A DNA stretch of 64,000 nt from Microbacterium sp. ABRD28 (GCF_003850245.1 NZ_CP031015.1:2852001-2916000); one strand, 5' to 3'. Counted from the first letter of the stretch, positions 26,035-34,885 are shown. Made by a program: numbers and translations. Notes: a model not told the origin generated them from the sequence alone.

Positions 26035-26335
26035 GACACCCACACCGACACCGCGCACGCTGCCCCCGGAGGCTCTGGACCGCTGGGCCGAGCTGATGCG
26101 CGACCACTTCGACCTCGCCGCCGATCAGGTGCCCGTCTCGGGCGTCCTCGACCTCGCGCGGGAGGTCGCGAACGGCGTCGCCCGACCCGGCGCCCCCCTG
26201 GGAGCCTTCGTCGCCGGTCTCGTCGCCGGTCGGGCCGGAGCCGGCCCCGACGACGTCAGGGCCGCGCTCGCCGCCGTCGTCGACCTCGTCGCCCAGTACG
26301 ACGACGCACCTTCCGAGCAGACGGCGGAGACCTGA
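26027..26335 (+). CDS. DUF6457 domain protein of the molybdenum cofactor operon
   Basis: This 102-residue helical protein has the DUF6457 pattern VLDLAREVANGVARPGAPLG. Its biochemical role is unknown, but members are typically found in actinobacterial molybdenum cofactor operons beside mobA-like genes, as here. The GTG at 26027 lies inside the end of mobA. The stop is directly followed by the moaD ATG, so it is part of the same translationally coupled run. Confidence 0.83.
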   Translation: MSETPTPTPRTLPPEALDRWAELMRDHFDLAADQVPVSGVLDLAREVANGVARPGAPLGAFVAGLVAGRAGAGPDDVRAALAAVVDLVAQYDDAPSEQTAET

Positions 26336-26569
26336 ATGGCGCGCGTGAGGTACTTCGCCGCGGCCGAGGAGATGGCCGGCACGAGCGAGGAGACGAGGGC
26401 CGAGCCGACCCTCGGCGCGCTGCGCGCGGCGCTGGCCACCGAGCGTCCGGGAATGGCGGGCCTCCTCCCCCGCTGTGCGGTGCTCGTCGGCGGCAGCCGG
26501 GTCGATGACGACGAGCCGCTCAGCGCCGAGACCGTCGTGGATGTCCTCCCGCCCTTCGCCGGCGGGTGA
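26336..26569 (+). CDS. moaD: Molybdopterin synthase sulfur carrier subunit MoaD
   Basis: This is the ubiquitin-like small subunit of molybdopterin synthase, carrying sulfur as a C-terminal thiocarboxylate. The protein has 77 residues and ends in the required Gly-Gly (PPFAGG). It starts on the base after the DUF6457 stop and converges with moaE across 3 bases. It is the expected substrate of the MoeB-like enzyme at 22529. Confidence 0.9.
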   Translation: MARVRYFAAAEEMAGTSEETRAEPTLGALRAALATERPGMAGLLPRCAVLVGGSRVDDDEPLSAETVVDVLPPFAGG

Positions 26570-26572
26570 GGA

Positions 26573-27001
26573 TCAGCCGCCGAGGCCGAGCCAGGTCGCG
26601 GTCCCGTCGACCTCGATCTGCCTCTTCCACACCGGCAGATCCGTCTTGATCCGCTCGATGAGCTGACGGCAGGTGTCGAAGGCGGTGCCGCGATGCGCCG
26701 CGGCCACCGCGATGAGCACCGCGGCGTCTCCGACCCCGAGCGTTCCCACGCGATGGCTGACCGCGACGAGCGCGCCGGTGTCACCGGCGGCCTCCTGCGC
26801 GAGCGAGGCGAGGACCGTCTCGGCATCGGGATGAGCGGTGTACTCCAGGGCCCGCACCGCTGCTGCGGCATCCGGATCGTGGTCTCGCACCCGCCCGATG
26901 AAGGTAGTGACCGCGCCCGCCGCGACGTCTTCCACGGCATCGAGATGTGCGGTGAGATTCAGGGGGTCGGCGCTGATCCGCGCCATCCGCACCGGCGTCA
27001 T
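26573..27001 (-). CDS. moaE: Molybdopterin synthase catalytic subunit MoaE
   Basis: This large subunit of molybdopterin synthase transfers two sulfurs from MoaD to cyclic pyranopterin. The protein has 142 residues. Conserved blocks are GAVTTFIGRVRDHD, LEYTAHPDAE, HRVGTLGVGDAAV and the C-terminal WKRQIEVDG with the catalytic lysine. It lies opposite moaD rather than in the same operon, translationally coupled to mog by an ATGA overlap. Confidence 0.93.
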   Translation of the reverse strand: MTPVRMARISADPLNLTAHLDAVEDVAAGAVTTFIGRVRDHDPDAAAAVRALEYTAHPDAETVLASLAQEAAGDTGALVAVSHRVGTLGVGDAAVLIAVAAAHRGTAFDTCRQLIERIKTDLPVWKRQIEVDGTATWLGLGG

Positions 27002-27480
27002 CGGTGGTCCTCACCCGCGAGCTGATCGAGCACGTGCCGGGCGACCGACAGGACGACCGGCATGCCCGACGTCACGGCCCGCGGGGAGCCGGGAAGGTTC
27101 ACCACCATCACACCGTGCGGGTCCACCACCCCGGCAAGCCCCCGCGTGAGCATGCCCGCGGGCTTTTCCGCCGCACCCCGTCGGCGCAGTTCCTCCGCGA
27201 TCCCCGGGATCTCGCGGGTGATCACCCTCGCGGTTCCCTCGGGCGTCGCGTCGCGCGGTCCGACGCCCGTGCCGCCGGTCGTGATCACGAGTTTCACCCC
27301 TGCGAGCACCTGAGCCGTGACCGCACGCTCGACGCTGTCGGCCCCGTCGGCGATCACGACCGCCTCGTCGCAGTCGAAGCCGGCCTCGCGGAGCGCGGCG
27401 ACGGCGAGCGGTCCGCTCTCATCGGCACGCGTGCCGGCGGCGGAGCGGTCGGAGACGGTGATGACGGCGGCGGTGTGCAC
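26998..27480 (-). CDS. mog: MogA/MoaB family molybdopterin adenylyltransferase
   Basis: This enzyme adenylates molybdopterin before MoeA inserts molybdenum. The protein has 160 residues. The MPT-binding blocks are VITVSDRSAAGTRADESG, VITTGGTGVGPRDATPE and VVNLPGSPRAV. The GTG at 27480 is preceded at 6 bases by TAGGCT, so a separate leaderless transcript mog-moaE is likely although the dehydrogenase gene upstream ends only 9 bases away. Confidence 0.93.
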   Translation of the reverse strand: MHTAAVITVSDRSAAGTRADESGPLAVAALREAGFDCDEAVVIADGADSVERAVTAQVLAGVKLVITTGGTGVGPRDATPEGTARVITREIPGIAEELRRRGAAEKPAGMLTRGLAGVVDPHGVMVVNLPGSPRAVTSGMPVVLSVARHVLDQLAGEDHR

Positions 27481-27486
27481 GCCCTC

Positions 27487-27492
27487 AGCCTA
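27487..27492 (-). promoter_or_regulatory. Leaderless-type -10 element for mog-moaE
   Basis: TAGGCT lies 6 bases before the mog GTG and overlaps the stop codon of the upstream dehydrogenase gene. Confidence 0.5.
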
Positions 27493-29952
27493 GGCGCGCG
27501 CAGCTGCCGCGACCTGTTCGAGGCGGACCACGACCGACTTCGACGTGGGTGTGCCGCTGACGTCGGCGACCGAGTCCAGCGGAACGAGGACGTTCGTCTC
27601 GGGATAGTAGGCCGCGGCGTTGCCGCGCGGGGTGGGGTAGGCGACGACCCGGAACCGTTCTGCGCGGCGCTCCTCGACCGCGCCGTTCGTCATCGTCCAC
27701 TCCGATACGAGGTCGACGAGGTCGCCGTCGCGCAGCCCCTGGGCGCCGAGGTCGTGCTCGTTGACGAGGACCACCCGGCGGCCCCCGTGGATGCCGCGGT
27801 AGCGATCATCCTTGCCGTAGATCGTGGTGTTGTACTGATCGTGCGACCGCAGCGTCTGCAGCAGCAGCCTTCCGGCCGGGATCTCGGGGTATTCGAGGCG
27901 GTTGGCGGTGAACATCGCCCGCCCGGTCTCGGTGGCGAAGGTGCGTGCGTCGCGGGGGCCGTTCGGGAGGATGAACGTGCGCCCCTTGGCGATCCGCTCC
28001 TCGAAGTCCTCGAAGCCGGGGACCACCCGGGCGATGTGAGCGCGGATGAGTGCATAGTCGTTCTCCAGGGCCGACCAGTCCGCGTGGGGAACATTGCGCG
28101 GGCGATCCACCCCGGCGGGGTCGGCGCCGCCCGGCTCCACGGTGTCGCGCTCGACCTGCCGGCGATCGACCTCCTCGGGTGCCGGCTGGGTCTCGAGCGG
28201 CGGCGCCGTGGGCGGCGCATCGACCGCGTCGCCGTCGACGTCGCCGAACAGCATCCGGCAGAGGCGCGCGATGATCGCCACCTCGCTGAGGAGGTCGTCC
28301 GACGGCGGTGCGAGCCGGCCGCGGGAGGCGTGGACCGCACTCATCGAGTCCTCCACCGTGACCCGCTGCTCTCCGCCGCCCCGGCGGTCGCGGTCGGTGC
28401 GGCCGAGCGTGGGCAGGATGATCGCCCGACGCCCGGTCACCAGGTGCGAGCGGTTGAGCTTGGTCGAGACCTGCACGGTCAGATCCGTCGTCGCCAGGGC
28501 CGCCTCGGTCACCGCGGTGTCGGGCGTGGCGCTGGCGAAGTTGCCGCCCATCGCGAAGAACACCCGGACCCGCCCGTCGCGCATGGCGCGGATCGCGTCG
28601 ACGGTGTCATAGCCCCACTCGCGCGGGGCGGCGAAGTCGAACTCGCGGTCGAGCGCGTCGAGGAACGCCGTGGAGGGCTTCTCGTAGATGCCCATGGTGC
28701 GATCGCCCTGGACGTTGGAGTGGCCGCGGACGGGGCAGACCCCGGCACCGGGGCGCCCGATGTTCCCCTGGAGGAGCAGGACGTTCACGATATCGCGCAG
28801 CGTCGGCACGGAGTGCTTGTGCTGGGTCAGCCCCATGGCCCAGCAGACGATCGTGGCCCCCGATCCCCGGACGGTCTCGGCGACGTGGCGGAGGCGGTCC
28901 TCGGCGATCCCCGTCGCGACGACCAGCTCCTCCCAGGGCACCGCGGCGATCGCCGCCCGGTACTCTTCGAAGCCCGAGGTGTAGGCGTCGATGAACGGGC
29001 GGTCGATCACGCCTCCCGCACGGTCTTCTGCTTCGAGCAGATGCTTGCCGATGGCCTGGAACAGCGCCTGGTCGCCGCCGAGGCGGATCTGCACGAACTG
29101 GTCGGCGATCCGCGTGCCGCCGAGGATCATGCCCTTGGGGGTCTGAGGGTTCTCGAACCGGATGAGCCCGGCCTCGGGGAGCGGGTTGACCGCGATGATC
29201 GTCGCTCCGCGGGCCTTGGCCTTCTCGAGCGCGCTCAGCATGCGGGGGTGGTTCGTGCCCGGGTTCTGCCCGGCGACGATGAGGAGATCCGCCTCGTGAA
29301 TGTCGGTGATGGAGACCGTGCCCTTGCCGATCCCGAGCGTCTGGGTCAGCGCCGACCCGGATGATTCGTGGCACATGTTCGAGCAATCGGGGAGGTTGTT
29401 CGTCCCGAGCCCGCGGACGAGCAGCTGGTAGAGGAAGGCGGCTTCGTTCGACGTGCGCCCGGAGGTGTAGAACACCGCCTCGTCAGGATCATCGAGCCCC
29501 CGGAGTTCATCGGCGATGACGCGGAGGGCGTCGTCCCACGAGACCTCCCGATAGTGCGTAGCCCCCTCGTCGAGGATCATCGGGTGGGTCAGACGACCCT
29601 GCTGACCCAGCCAGTAGTCGTCGCGCTCCCGCAACTCGGCGACGCTGTGTCGCGCGAAGAAATCCGGACCCACCTTCCGCAGCGTCGCCTCTTCGGCGAC
29701 GGCCTTGGCCCCGTTCTCGCAGAACTCCGCGATATGACGTTTGTCCTCCTCCGGCCACGCGCAGCCCGGACAGTCGAAGCCGTCCTTCTGGTTCACCCGG
29801 AGCAGGGTCTGGGCGCTGCGCACCACCCCCATCTGCTCGTAGGACATCTGCAGGGCGTGGAGAACGGCGGGAACGCCGACCGCGACCTTCTTGCGGTCAC
29901 CGACCTTCAGGTCGTTCTCATCGATGTCGGAGGTGGGGGGCTTCGTCGCCAT
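27490..29952 (-). CDS. FdhF/YdeP family molybdopterin oxidoreductase
   Basis: This 820-residue Mo-bisMGD enzyme belongs to the formate dehydrogenase alpha-like FdhF/YdeP family. Seen: FDCPGCAWPE near residue 60, TSGRTSNEAAFLYQLL, CSNMCHESSG (the conserved cysteine region near the metal), GQNPGTNHPRM, and a C-terminal molybdopterin dinucleotide-binding domain with RSHDQYNTTIYG. An acidic, Pro-rich insert of about 50 residues near 575-625 makes it longer than usual. The ATG at 29952 is preferred over the GTG at 29958 because TAGCCT is exactly 6 bases upstream. The substrate in this family is often unproven; formate is inferred from the fdhD gene. Confidence 0.88.
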   Translation of the reverse strand: MATKPPTSDIDENDLKVGDRKKVAVGVPAVLHALQMSYEQMGVVRSAQTLLRVNQKDGFDCPGCAWPEEDKRHIAEFCENGAKAVAEEATLRKVGPDFFARHSVAELRERDDYWLGQQGRLTHPMILDEGATHYREVSWDDALRVIADELRGLDDPDEAVFYTSGRTSNEAAFLYQLLVRGLGTNNLPDCSNMCHESSGSALTQTLGIGKGTVSITDIHEADLLIVAGQNPGTNHPRMLSALEKAKARGATIIAVNPLPEAGLIRFENPQTPKGMILGGTRIADQFVQIRLGGDQALFQAIGKHLLEAEDRAGGVIDRPFIDAYTSGFEEYRAAIAAVPWEELVVATGIAEDRLRHVAETVRGSGATIVCWAMGLTQHKHSVPTLRDIVNVLLLQGNIGRPGAGVCPVRGHSNVQGDRTMGIYEKPSTAFLDALDREFDFAAPREWGYDTVDAIRAMRDGRVRVFFAMGGNFASATPDTAVTEAALATTDLTVQVSTKLNRSHLVTGRRAIILPTLGRTDRDRRGGGEQRVTVEDSMSAVHASRGRLAPPSDDLLSEVAIIARLCRMLFGDVDGDAVDAPPTAPPLETQPAPEEVDRRQVERDTVEPGGADPAGVDRPRNVPHADWSALENDYALIRAHIARVVPGFEDFEERIAKGRTFILPNGPRDARTFATETGRAMFTANRLEYPEIPAGRLLLQTLRSHDQYNTTIYGKDDRYRGIHGGRRVVLVNEHDLGAQGLRDGDLVDLVSEWTMTNGAVEERRAERFRVVAYPTPRGNAAAYYPETNVLVPLDSVADVSGTPTSKSVVVRLEQVAAAARA

Positions 29953-29958
29953 GTCCAC

Positions 29959-29964
29959 AGGCTA
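29959..29964 (-). promoter_or_regulatory. Leaderless-type -10 element (TAGCCT)
   Basis: TAGCCT lies 6 bases before the ATG of the FdhF/YdeP-like gene. If the GTG at 29958 were the start, the gap would be zero. Confidence 0.5.
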
Positions 29965-29999
29965 CCCTCGCCCCGGCGACGGCGAACGGGGGTTCCCAC

Positions 30000-31832
30000 T
30001 CAGCGGCGCGCGGTGCCGAAGACGCCGCGGATCACCTCGCGGAGGATGCTCTGCGTCGCCTTCGAGCCCAGCACCCGGTCGATCGGCGACGGGTCGGCGC
30101 GCCGGGTGGTGCGGGTGGAGCGACTGCCCGCGCTCTGTTTCAGGAGACGTTCGTACTCTTTCCGCGCCTTCTTCTCAGCGTCCGCCTGGGCCCTGTCGTG
30201 GGCTGCGCGCTGCTTCGCCAGCTCGGCCTCGATCCTGGCCTGCTCCGCGGCCGCATCGGCGGCGGCCGCGGCCTCCGCCGCGGCGTTCATCCGGGCGGTG
30301 AGGATCTCCCGCGCCGACTCGCGGTCGACGGCCTCGGCGTACGCGGCGAGGAGGGGAGATCCGGCGACGGTGGCCTGGATCTTCTCCGAGGCTGAGGGGC
30401 TCATGAGCCCCAGGGGCGCCCGCAGCCTGGTCCAGGCCACGGGTGTGGGAGCGCCTTTCTCGCTCATCACGGTCACGATCGCCTCCCCCGTGCCCAGTTC
30501 CTGCAGGACGCGCTCGAGGTCGTACCCCGAGGTCGGGTACGTGCGGACGGTTGCGCGCAGGGCCGCGGCGTCCTCGGGGGTGAAGGCCCGCAGCGCGTGC
30601 TGCACCCGCGAGCCGAGCTGGGCGAGTACGTCGGACGGGACGTCCTTCGGCGTCTGCGTGACGAAGAACACCCCGACGCCCTTGGAGCGGATGAGACGCA
30701 CGGTCTGCACGATGGCCGCCACGAAATCCTTCGAGGCGTCGCGGAAGAGGAGGTGCGCCTCGTCGAAGAAGAACACCAGCTTCGGCCTGTCGAGGTCGCC
30801 GACTTCGGGGAGGATCTCGAAGAGCTCCGCCAGGAGGTACATGAGGAACGTCGAGAAGAGTTCGGGCTTGTCGGCGACACCCGGGATCTCGAGGAGATTG
30901 ATGATGCCGCGGCCGTCGGGAGCCGTGCGGAGGATGTCGCGGACGTCGAACTCCGGCTCGCCGAAGAAGACGTCGGCGCCGCCATCGGCGAAGGTGATGA
31001 GTTCTCTGAGGATCACCCCGGCCGTCGCCGCGGAGAGTCCGCCGAGCTCCTTCAACTCCGCCTTGCCCTCTGCGCTGGTGAGATAGGTCAGCACCGCCCG
31101 GAGGTCGGAGAGGTCCACGAGCGCCAGGCCGTTGGCATCGGCATAGTGGAACACCAGCCCGAGGCTGGACTCCTGGGTCTGATTCAGTCCCAGCACTTTG
31201 CTCAGCAGCAGCGGCCCGAATGCCGACACCGTCGCGCGGATCGGCACGCCGGTTCCGATGCCCCCGAGGGAGAAGTACTCGGTCGCGGATGCCGCGGGCT
31301 GCCAGTCCTGCCCGATGGCACGCGTGCGCGCGAGCAGCTTCTCGCTCGGCTCACCGGGCGTGGCGACCCCCGACAGATCTCCCTTGATGTCGGCGGCGAA
31401 GACAGGAACCCCGCCGGCGGCGATCTGCTCGGCCAGCAGCTGCAGGGTGCGGGTCTTGCCGGTGCCGGTCGCGCCCGCGACGAGCCCGTGTCGATTCAGC
31501 ATCCCGAACGGAATGCGCACCTGTGCGGTCGGCACGGCCTCGCCGTTCACGAGGGCGCCGAGATGCAGGCCCGGTTCGTCGAAGGTGTAGCCGCGGACGA
31601 CGGCGGCGACGCCATCCTCGGTGAGCGGACCGTCCCCCACCGGCTCCGATACGGGTCTGGGGGTATCGGGCGGCGCCTGAGACGCGCGAGCGGCCGCTTC
31701 TTCGGCTGCGGCGAGCGCGGCGCGCGCTCGGGCGGCCTTCAGCTCCGCCTCGGCGGCCTCCGCGTCGGCGCGGAGCCGCGCGAGTTCGGCGGCCACCACC
31801 GCATCGGGATCGGACGACTCCGCCTGGGTCAT
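30000..31832 (-). CDS. DUF853 / HerA-like helicase domain ATPase
   Basis: This 610-residue P-loop ATPase has an Ala/Glu-rich coiled-coil N-terminus (about 10-55), Walker A GATGTGKT (120-127), Walker B LVFFFDEAHLLF, and a C-terminal coiled coil rich in Ala, Glu and Lys (about 520-590). The DUF853 family is related to HerA/FtsK-type motors; a role in DNA or protein translocation is inferred and unproven. The ATG at 31832 is preceded by TACTGT at 6 bases. Confidence 0.88.
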   Translation of the reverse strand: MTQAESSDPDAVVAAELARLRADAEAAEAELKAARARAALAAAEEAAARASQAPPDTPRPVSEPVGDGPLTEDGVAAVVRGYTFDEPGLHLGALVNGEAVPTAQVRIPFGMLNRHGLVAGATGTGKTRTLQLLAEQIAAGGVPVFAADIKGDLSGVATPGEPSEKLLARTRAIGQDWQPAASATEYFSLGGIGTGVPIRATVSAFGPLLLSKVLGLNQTQESSLGLVFHYADANGLALVDLSDLRAVLTYLTSAEGKAELKELGGLSAATAGVILRELITFADGGADVFFGEPEFDVRDILRTAPDGRGIINLLEIPGVADKPELFSTFLMYLLAELFEILPEVGDLDRPKLVFFFDEAHLLFRDASKDFVAAIVQTVRLIRSKGVGVFFVTQTPKDVPSDVLAQLGSRVQHALRAFTPEDAAALRATVRTYPTSGYDLERVLQELGTGEAIVTVMSEKGAPTPVAWTRLRAPLGLMSPSASEKIQATVAGSPLLAAYAEAVDRESAREILTARMNAAAEAAAAADAAAEQARIEAELAKQRAAHDRAQADAEKKARKEYERLLKQSAGSRSTRTTRRADPSPIDRVLGSKATQSILREVIRGVFGTARR

Positions 31833-31836
31833 GGGT

Positions 31837-32517
31837 TCACAGTAGCGAGACGGGCTCCGCCGCGGCATCCGTCCGCCGTCGTCTCTCCCTCACCAACGGC
31901 ACGGCGAAAGCCGCGGCGAGCAGCAGCGTCACGCCTGCCCCGACGAGCGCGCCGCCGAGGGTGTCGCTGAGCCAGTGGGCATGGAGGTAGGTGCGGCTGA
32001 AAGCCATGAGGAGCGTCCACACCGCACCCACGATCCCCACCCACACCCGCGGGAAGAGAACGAGCGCGATCGCGGCGACGGTCGCGGCGTTCGCGGCGTG
32101 ACCGGACGGGAAGGAGCCGTAGTCGCTGACCACGACGATGTCCTCCGGCCGCGCTCGGCCGAACGTCTGCTTGAGCACCTGCACGCTCGCGGCCGAGGCT
32201 GCGAGGGACACGACGAGGAACAGCGCCCCCCAGGGCCGGCGGAGGAGGATCAGGAGGAGCGCACCGGCGAGGGGGACGACGGCGATCGAGAACCACCCCG
32301 CGCCGACGACGTTCATGAACTGCGAGAAGGCGGTCGCCACCGGCGACGACCAGCCCGCCAGGAGGATGTTCCACTCGGCGTCGAGGTCGAACGGCTCGTT
32401 GCCCCGGATGAAGATCCAGGCCCCGAGACCGACCGCGAGGGCGACGAGGATCAGTCCGGCGACCAGCGGCACGGTCCACGCCCGTCGATCCAGCGTCGGC
32501 GGTGTGGCGGTGTCCAT
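31837..32517 (-). CDS. PAP2 superfamily membrane phosphatase
   Basis: This 226-residue membrane protein has about six helices and all three PAP2 phosphatase motifs: KQTFGRARP, PSGH (in SFPSGHAANAAT) and SRTYLHAHWLSD, with the catalytic His, Arg and nucleophilic His present. Such enzymes dephosphorylate lipid phosphates such as undecaprenyl pyrophosphate or phosphatidic acid at the outer membrane face; the substrate here is not known. It ends 4 bases before the DUF853 gene. Confidence 0.9.
   Translation of the reverse strand: MDTATPPTLDRRAWTVPLVAGLILVALAVGLGAWIFIRGNEPFDLDAEWNILLAGWSSPVATAFSQFMNVVGAGWFSIAVVPLAGALLLILLRRPWGALFLVVSLAASAASVQVLKQTFGRARPEDIVVVSDYGSFPSGHAANAATVAAIALVLFPRVWVGIVGAVWTLLMAFSRTYLHAHWLSDTLGGALVGAGVTLLLAAAFAVPLVRERRRRTDAAAEPVSLL
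31839..31844 (-). promoter_or_regulatory. Leaderless-type -10 element (TACTGT)
   Basis: TACTGT lies 6 bases before the ATG of the DUF853 gene, inside the end of the PAP2 gene region. Confidence 0.5.
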
Positions 32518-32574
32518 CGGCTCATTCTGCCCCGCGGTTCTCGCACGGGGTGGACAGCCGCGGGGGGCTTGCGC

Positions 32575-33921
32575 TCAGGGTGTCAGCTGTGCAACCGACC
32601 GCGGGCGGACGATCAGCCAGAGAGCGAGCACGGCGACCACGCCGCATCCGACCATCACGACGGCCATCGAGGTGCCGGTGATGCCGGTGTCCTGCGAGAT
32701 CCACCCGACCACCGGGGAGATGAGGCCGGCGACGCCGAAGTTGACCGCGCCGAGGATGGATGCCGCCGTGCCGGCGGCCTTGCCGTGCCGATCGAGCGCC
32801 AGCACCTGGATGCAGGGGAAGGTGAACCCGCACGCCGTCATGAAGAGGAACAGCGGCACGACGGTGCCCCACAGACCCAGGCCGAGCTGATCGAGGACGA
32901 TGATCATGCTGGAGGCGAGCACCAGCGTCGCCGTGGATCCCGCCAGGACCCACTGCGGGCCGAACCGCGCCGCGAGCCGCGACGCGGTCTGCACCCCGAC
33001 CACGAGACCGAGGGAGTTCACGGCGAACAGCAGGCCGTACTGCTGCGCGTCGAAGCCGTAGCCCTCCTGGAACAGGAACGAGGAGGCCGAGAGGTACGAG
33101 AACAGCCCGCTGAAGGTCATGCCGCCGATGACGAGGACGCCCAGGAACACCCGGTCGCTGAGGACGCTCCGGTACCGCTGCAGAACGGTCGTGCCGCCCC
33201 TGCCGCCTCGGCGGGCCGGGGGGAGCGTCTCGGGGACGAGAAGGACGGCGCACACCAGCAGGAGAGCCCCGTAGACGGCGAGCACGATGAACAGTCCCCG
33301 CCACGGCATGACGGCGAGCAGCCCGGCGCCCACGAGCGGTGCGACGACCGGCGCGACACCGGTGACGAGGGCGAGGCGGCTGAGCATGACCACGAGCCGC
33401 TTGCCGCCGAAGAGATCGCGGACGATCGCCATCGCGACCACACCGCCGGCAGCGGCGCCGATCCCCATGAAGACGCGAGAGACGCTGAGGAGCATCAACG
33501 TCGGCGCGAGGGCGGCGGCGATGCTCGCGATGACGTGGAGGGCCGTGACGGAGATGAGCGGCACGCGGCGCCCGACCTTGTCGCTGAGCGGTCCGACGAT
33601 CAGCTGTCCGACACCGAACCCGATCATCGTGCCGGTCAGGGTCAGCTGGATCGCGGCAGCGGTGGTCTGGAAGTCGTCCTCGAGGACCGGGAAGGCCGGC
33701 AGGTAGAGGTCGATCGTGAACGGCCCGAGGGCCGTGAGCGCCCCGAGCAGGATGATGTAGAGCAGGCGCTTGCGGGCGGGGATGGCGTCGCCCGGATGGA
33801 GCATGACGGGCGCCGTCGCGGGATTGGATCCGAGGGTGCGGATGGCTCCGGTGGTCGTGCGAGCCGGGGAGGCAGCGGCGGGCGGGACGGTCGGCTGGGA
33901 GGCGGTATCGAGCACAGTCAC
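32575..33921 (-). CDS. Bcr/CflA family multidrug efflux MFS transporter
   Basis: This 448-residue transporter has 12 helices and an N-terminal Ser/Thr/Ala-rich tail of about 45 residues. The family-specific helix 1 block LGALTALGPFTIDLYLPAFP and the MFS loop motif GPLSDKVGRRVPL are present. Members export drugs such as bicyclomycin or chloramphenicol by proton antiport; the substrate here is unknown. The start is the GTG at 33921; a later start within the tail is possible. Confidence 0.9.
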   Translation of the reverse strand: MTVLDTASQPTVPPAAASPARTTTGAIRTLGSNPATAPVMLHPGDAIPARKRLLYIILLGALTALGPFTIDLYLPAFPVLEDDFQTTAAAIQLTLTGTMIGFGVGQLIVGPLSDKVGRRVPLISVTALHVIASIAAALAPTLMLLSVSRVFMGIGAAAGGVVAMAIVRDLFGGKRLVVMLSRLALVTGVAPVVAPLVGAGLLAVMPWRGLFIVLAVYGALLLVCAVLLVPETLPPARRGGRGGTTVLQRYRSVLSDRVFLGVLVIGGMTFSGLFSYLSASSFLFQEGYGFDAQQYGLLFAVNSLGLVVGVQTASRLAARFGPQWVLAGSTATLVLASSMIIVLDQLGLGLWGTVVPLFLFMTACGFTFPCIQVLALDRHGKAAGTAASILGAVNFGVAGLISPVVGWISQDTGITGTSMAVVMVGCGVVAVLALWLIVRPRSVAQLTP

Positions 33922-34004
33922 TCTCGGTTTCGTGGCAGGGTGTCGCGCGGCCGGAAGAGGAGGCAGCCGACGGGGGTCGTCGCTGCGTCGGAGAGAGACG
34001 CGCG

Positions 34005-34018
34005 TCGAATCGATTCGA
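34005..34018. promoter_or_regulatory. 14-base perfect palindrome upstream of the MFS gene
   Basis: TCGAATCGATTCGA is a perfect palindrome 84 bases before the MFS start, in the 231-base gap shared with the divergent DUF3105 gene. It looks like a repressor operator of LacI or TetR type; no regulator gene is adjacent. Confidence 0.4.
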
Positions 34019-34152
34019 AGACCACCCGAGTCTAGCGGATGCGGGGCCGTTTACGAGCCCGTTCCCAGGGCTCACCCCCATGCGCCCGCATAAGATGGGC
34101 ACGTCCCTCCTGCCTCGACGCGCTCGCCGCGCCAGACCCGAGAGCCCATGCC

Positions 34153-34875
34153 ATGACCCCGTCTTCGTCCTCCCGTCCGTCCGGAAAGCGCGCCAGCGGC
34201 AATCCGGCCACCCAGGCCGAGATCAATCAGACCGTCAAGCAGCAGCGCGAGCAGAAGAAGCAGGAGAAGCTCGCGGAGTATCAGCGCCAGCTCGCCAAGC
34301 GCCGCCGCAGCAAGGTGGTCTGGTGGGCCGTGGGCTCGACGGCGGCGGTCGCCGTGATCGCGGCCATCGTGGCATCCATCGTCTTCGCCCCCGCCCCTCC
34401 CCCCACGTACGGCGCCCTCGACAGCACGGGCGCCGAGATCGAGGGTGTCGAGACGTTCGAGCTGGCCACCGACCACGTCGACGGTGCCGTCGAGTACGAG
34501 CAGACTCCTCCCGCCGGCGGTCCGCACAATGCCGTGTGGCTGAACTGCGGCGTCTACACCGAACCGCAGGCCAACGAGAACGCGGTGCACTCGATGGAGC
34601 ACGGCGCGGTCTGGGTCACCTACGACCCCGCGCAGGTGAGCGCCGAGGACGTCGACACCCTCGAAAGCTACCTGCCCTCCAGCTACGCGATCCTCTCCCC
34701 CTACGAGGGCATGGACACCCCGATCGCCGTCAGCGCGTGGAACGCACAGCTGAAGGTCGACTCGGCCTCCGACGAGCGCATCACGGAGTTCTTCGAGGAG
34801 TACTGGCGCAGCCAAAACGCCCCTGAACCCAACGCCGCCTGCAGCGGCGCCATCGACGGTCCCGGGCGTCAGTGA
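34153..34875 (+). CDS. DUF3105 domain membrane-anchored protein
   Basis: This 240-residue protein has a highly charged N-terminal region with a Gln/Lys/Glu-rich coil (about 18-50), one transmembrane helix (about 55-78) and an extracytoplasmic DUF3105 domain marked by PPAGGPHNAVWLNCGVY and NAVHSMEHGAVWVTYDP (conserved His and Cys). Function is unknown; the conserved His/Cys suggest metal or redox chemistry. TAAGAT at 34091-34096 may be its -10. It is followed after 10 bases by the DUF305 gene, a frequent partner. Confidence 0.85.
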   Translation: MTPSSSSRPSGKRASGNPATQAEINQTVKQQREQKKQEKLAEYQRQLAKRRRSKVVWWAVGSTAAVAVIAAIVASIVFAPAPPPTYGALDSTGAEIEGVETFELATDHVDGAVEYEQTPPAGGPHNAVWLNCGVYTEPQANENAVHSMEHGAVWVTYDPAQVSAEDVDTLESYLPSSYAILSPYEGMDTPIAVSAWNAQLKVDSASDERITEFFEEYWRSQNAPEPNAACSGAIDGPGRQ

Positions 34876-34885
34876 TCGGGAGCCG

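Noticed and set aside
26998..27492. mog and the YdeP-like gene as one simple operon
   Set aside because: Spacing is short, but TAGGCT six bases before mog argues for a separate start; read-through remains possible.
27004..29364. 786-codon open frame opposite the YdeP-like gene
   Set aside because: Antisense shadow: composition is Arg/Gly/Asp/Val-rich without conserved motifs, and the minus strand frame has clear family matches.
31975..34035. 686-codon open frame opposite PAP2 and the MFS gene
   Set aside because: Crosses two well-supported genes on the other strand and is a low-complexity charged sequence.
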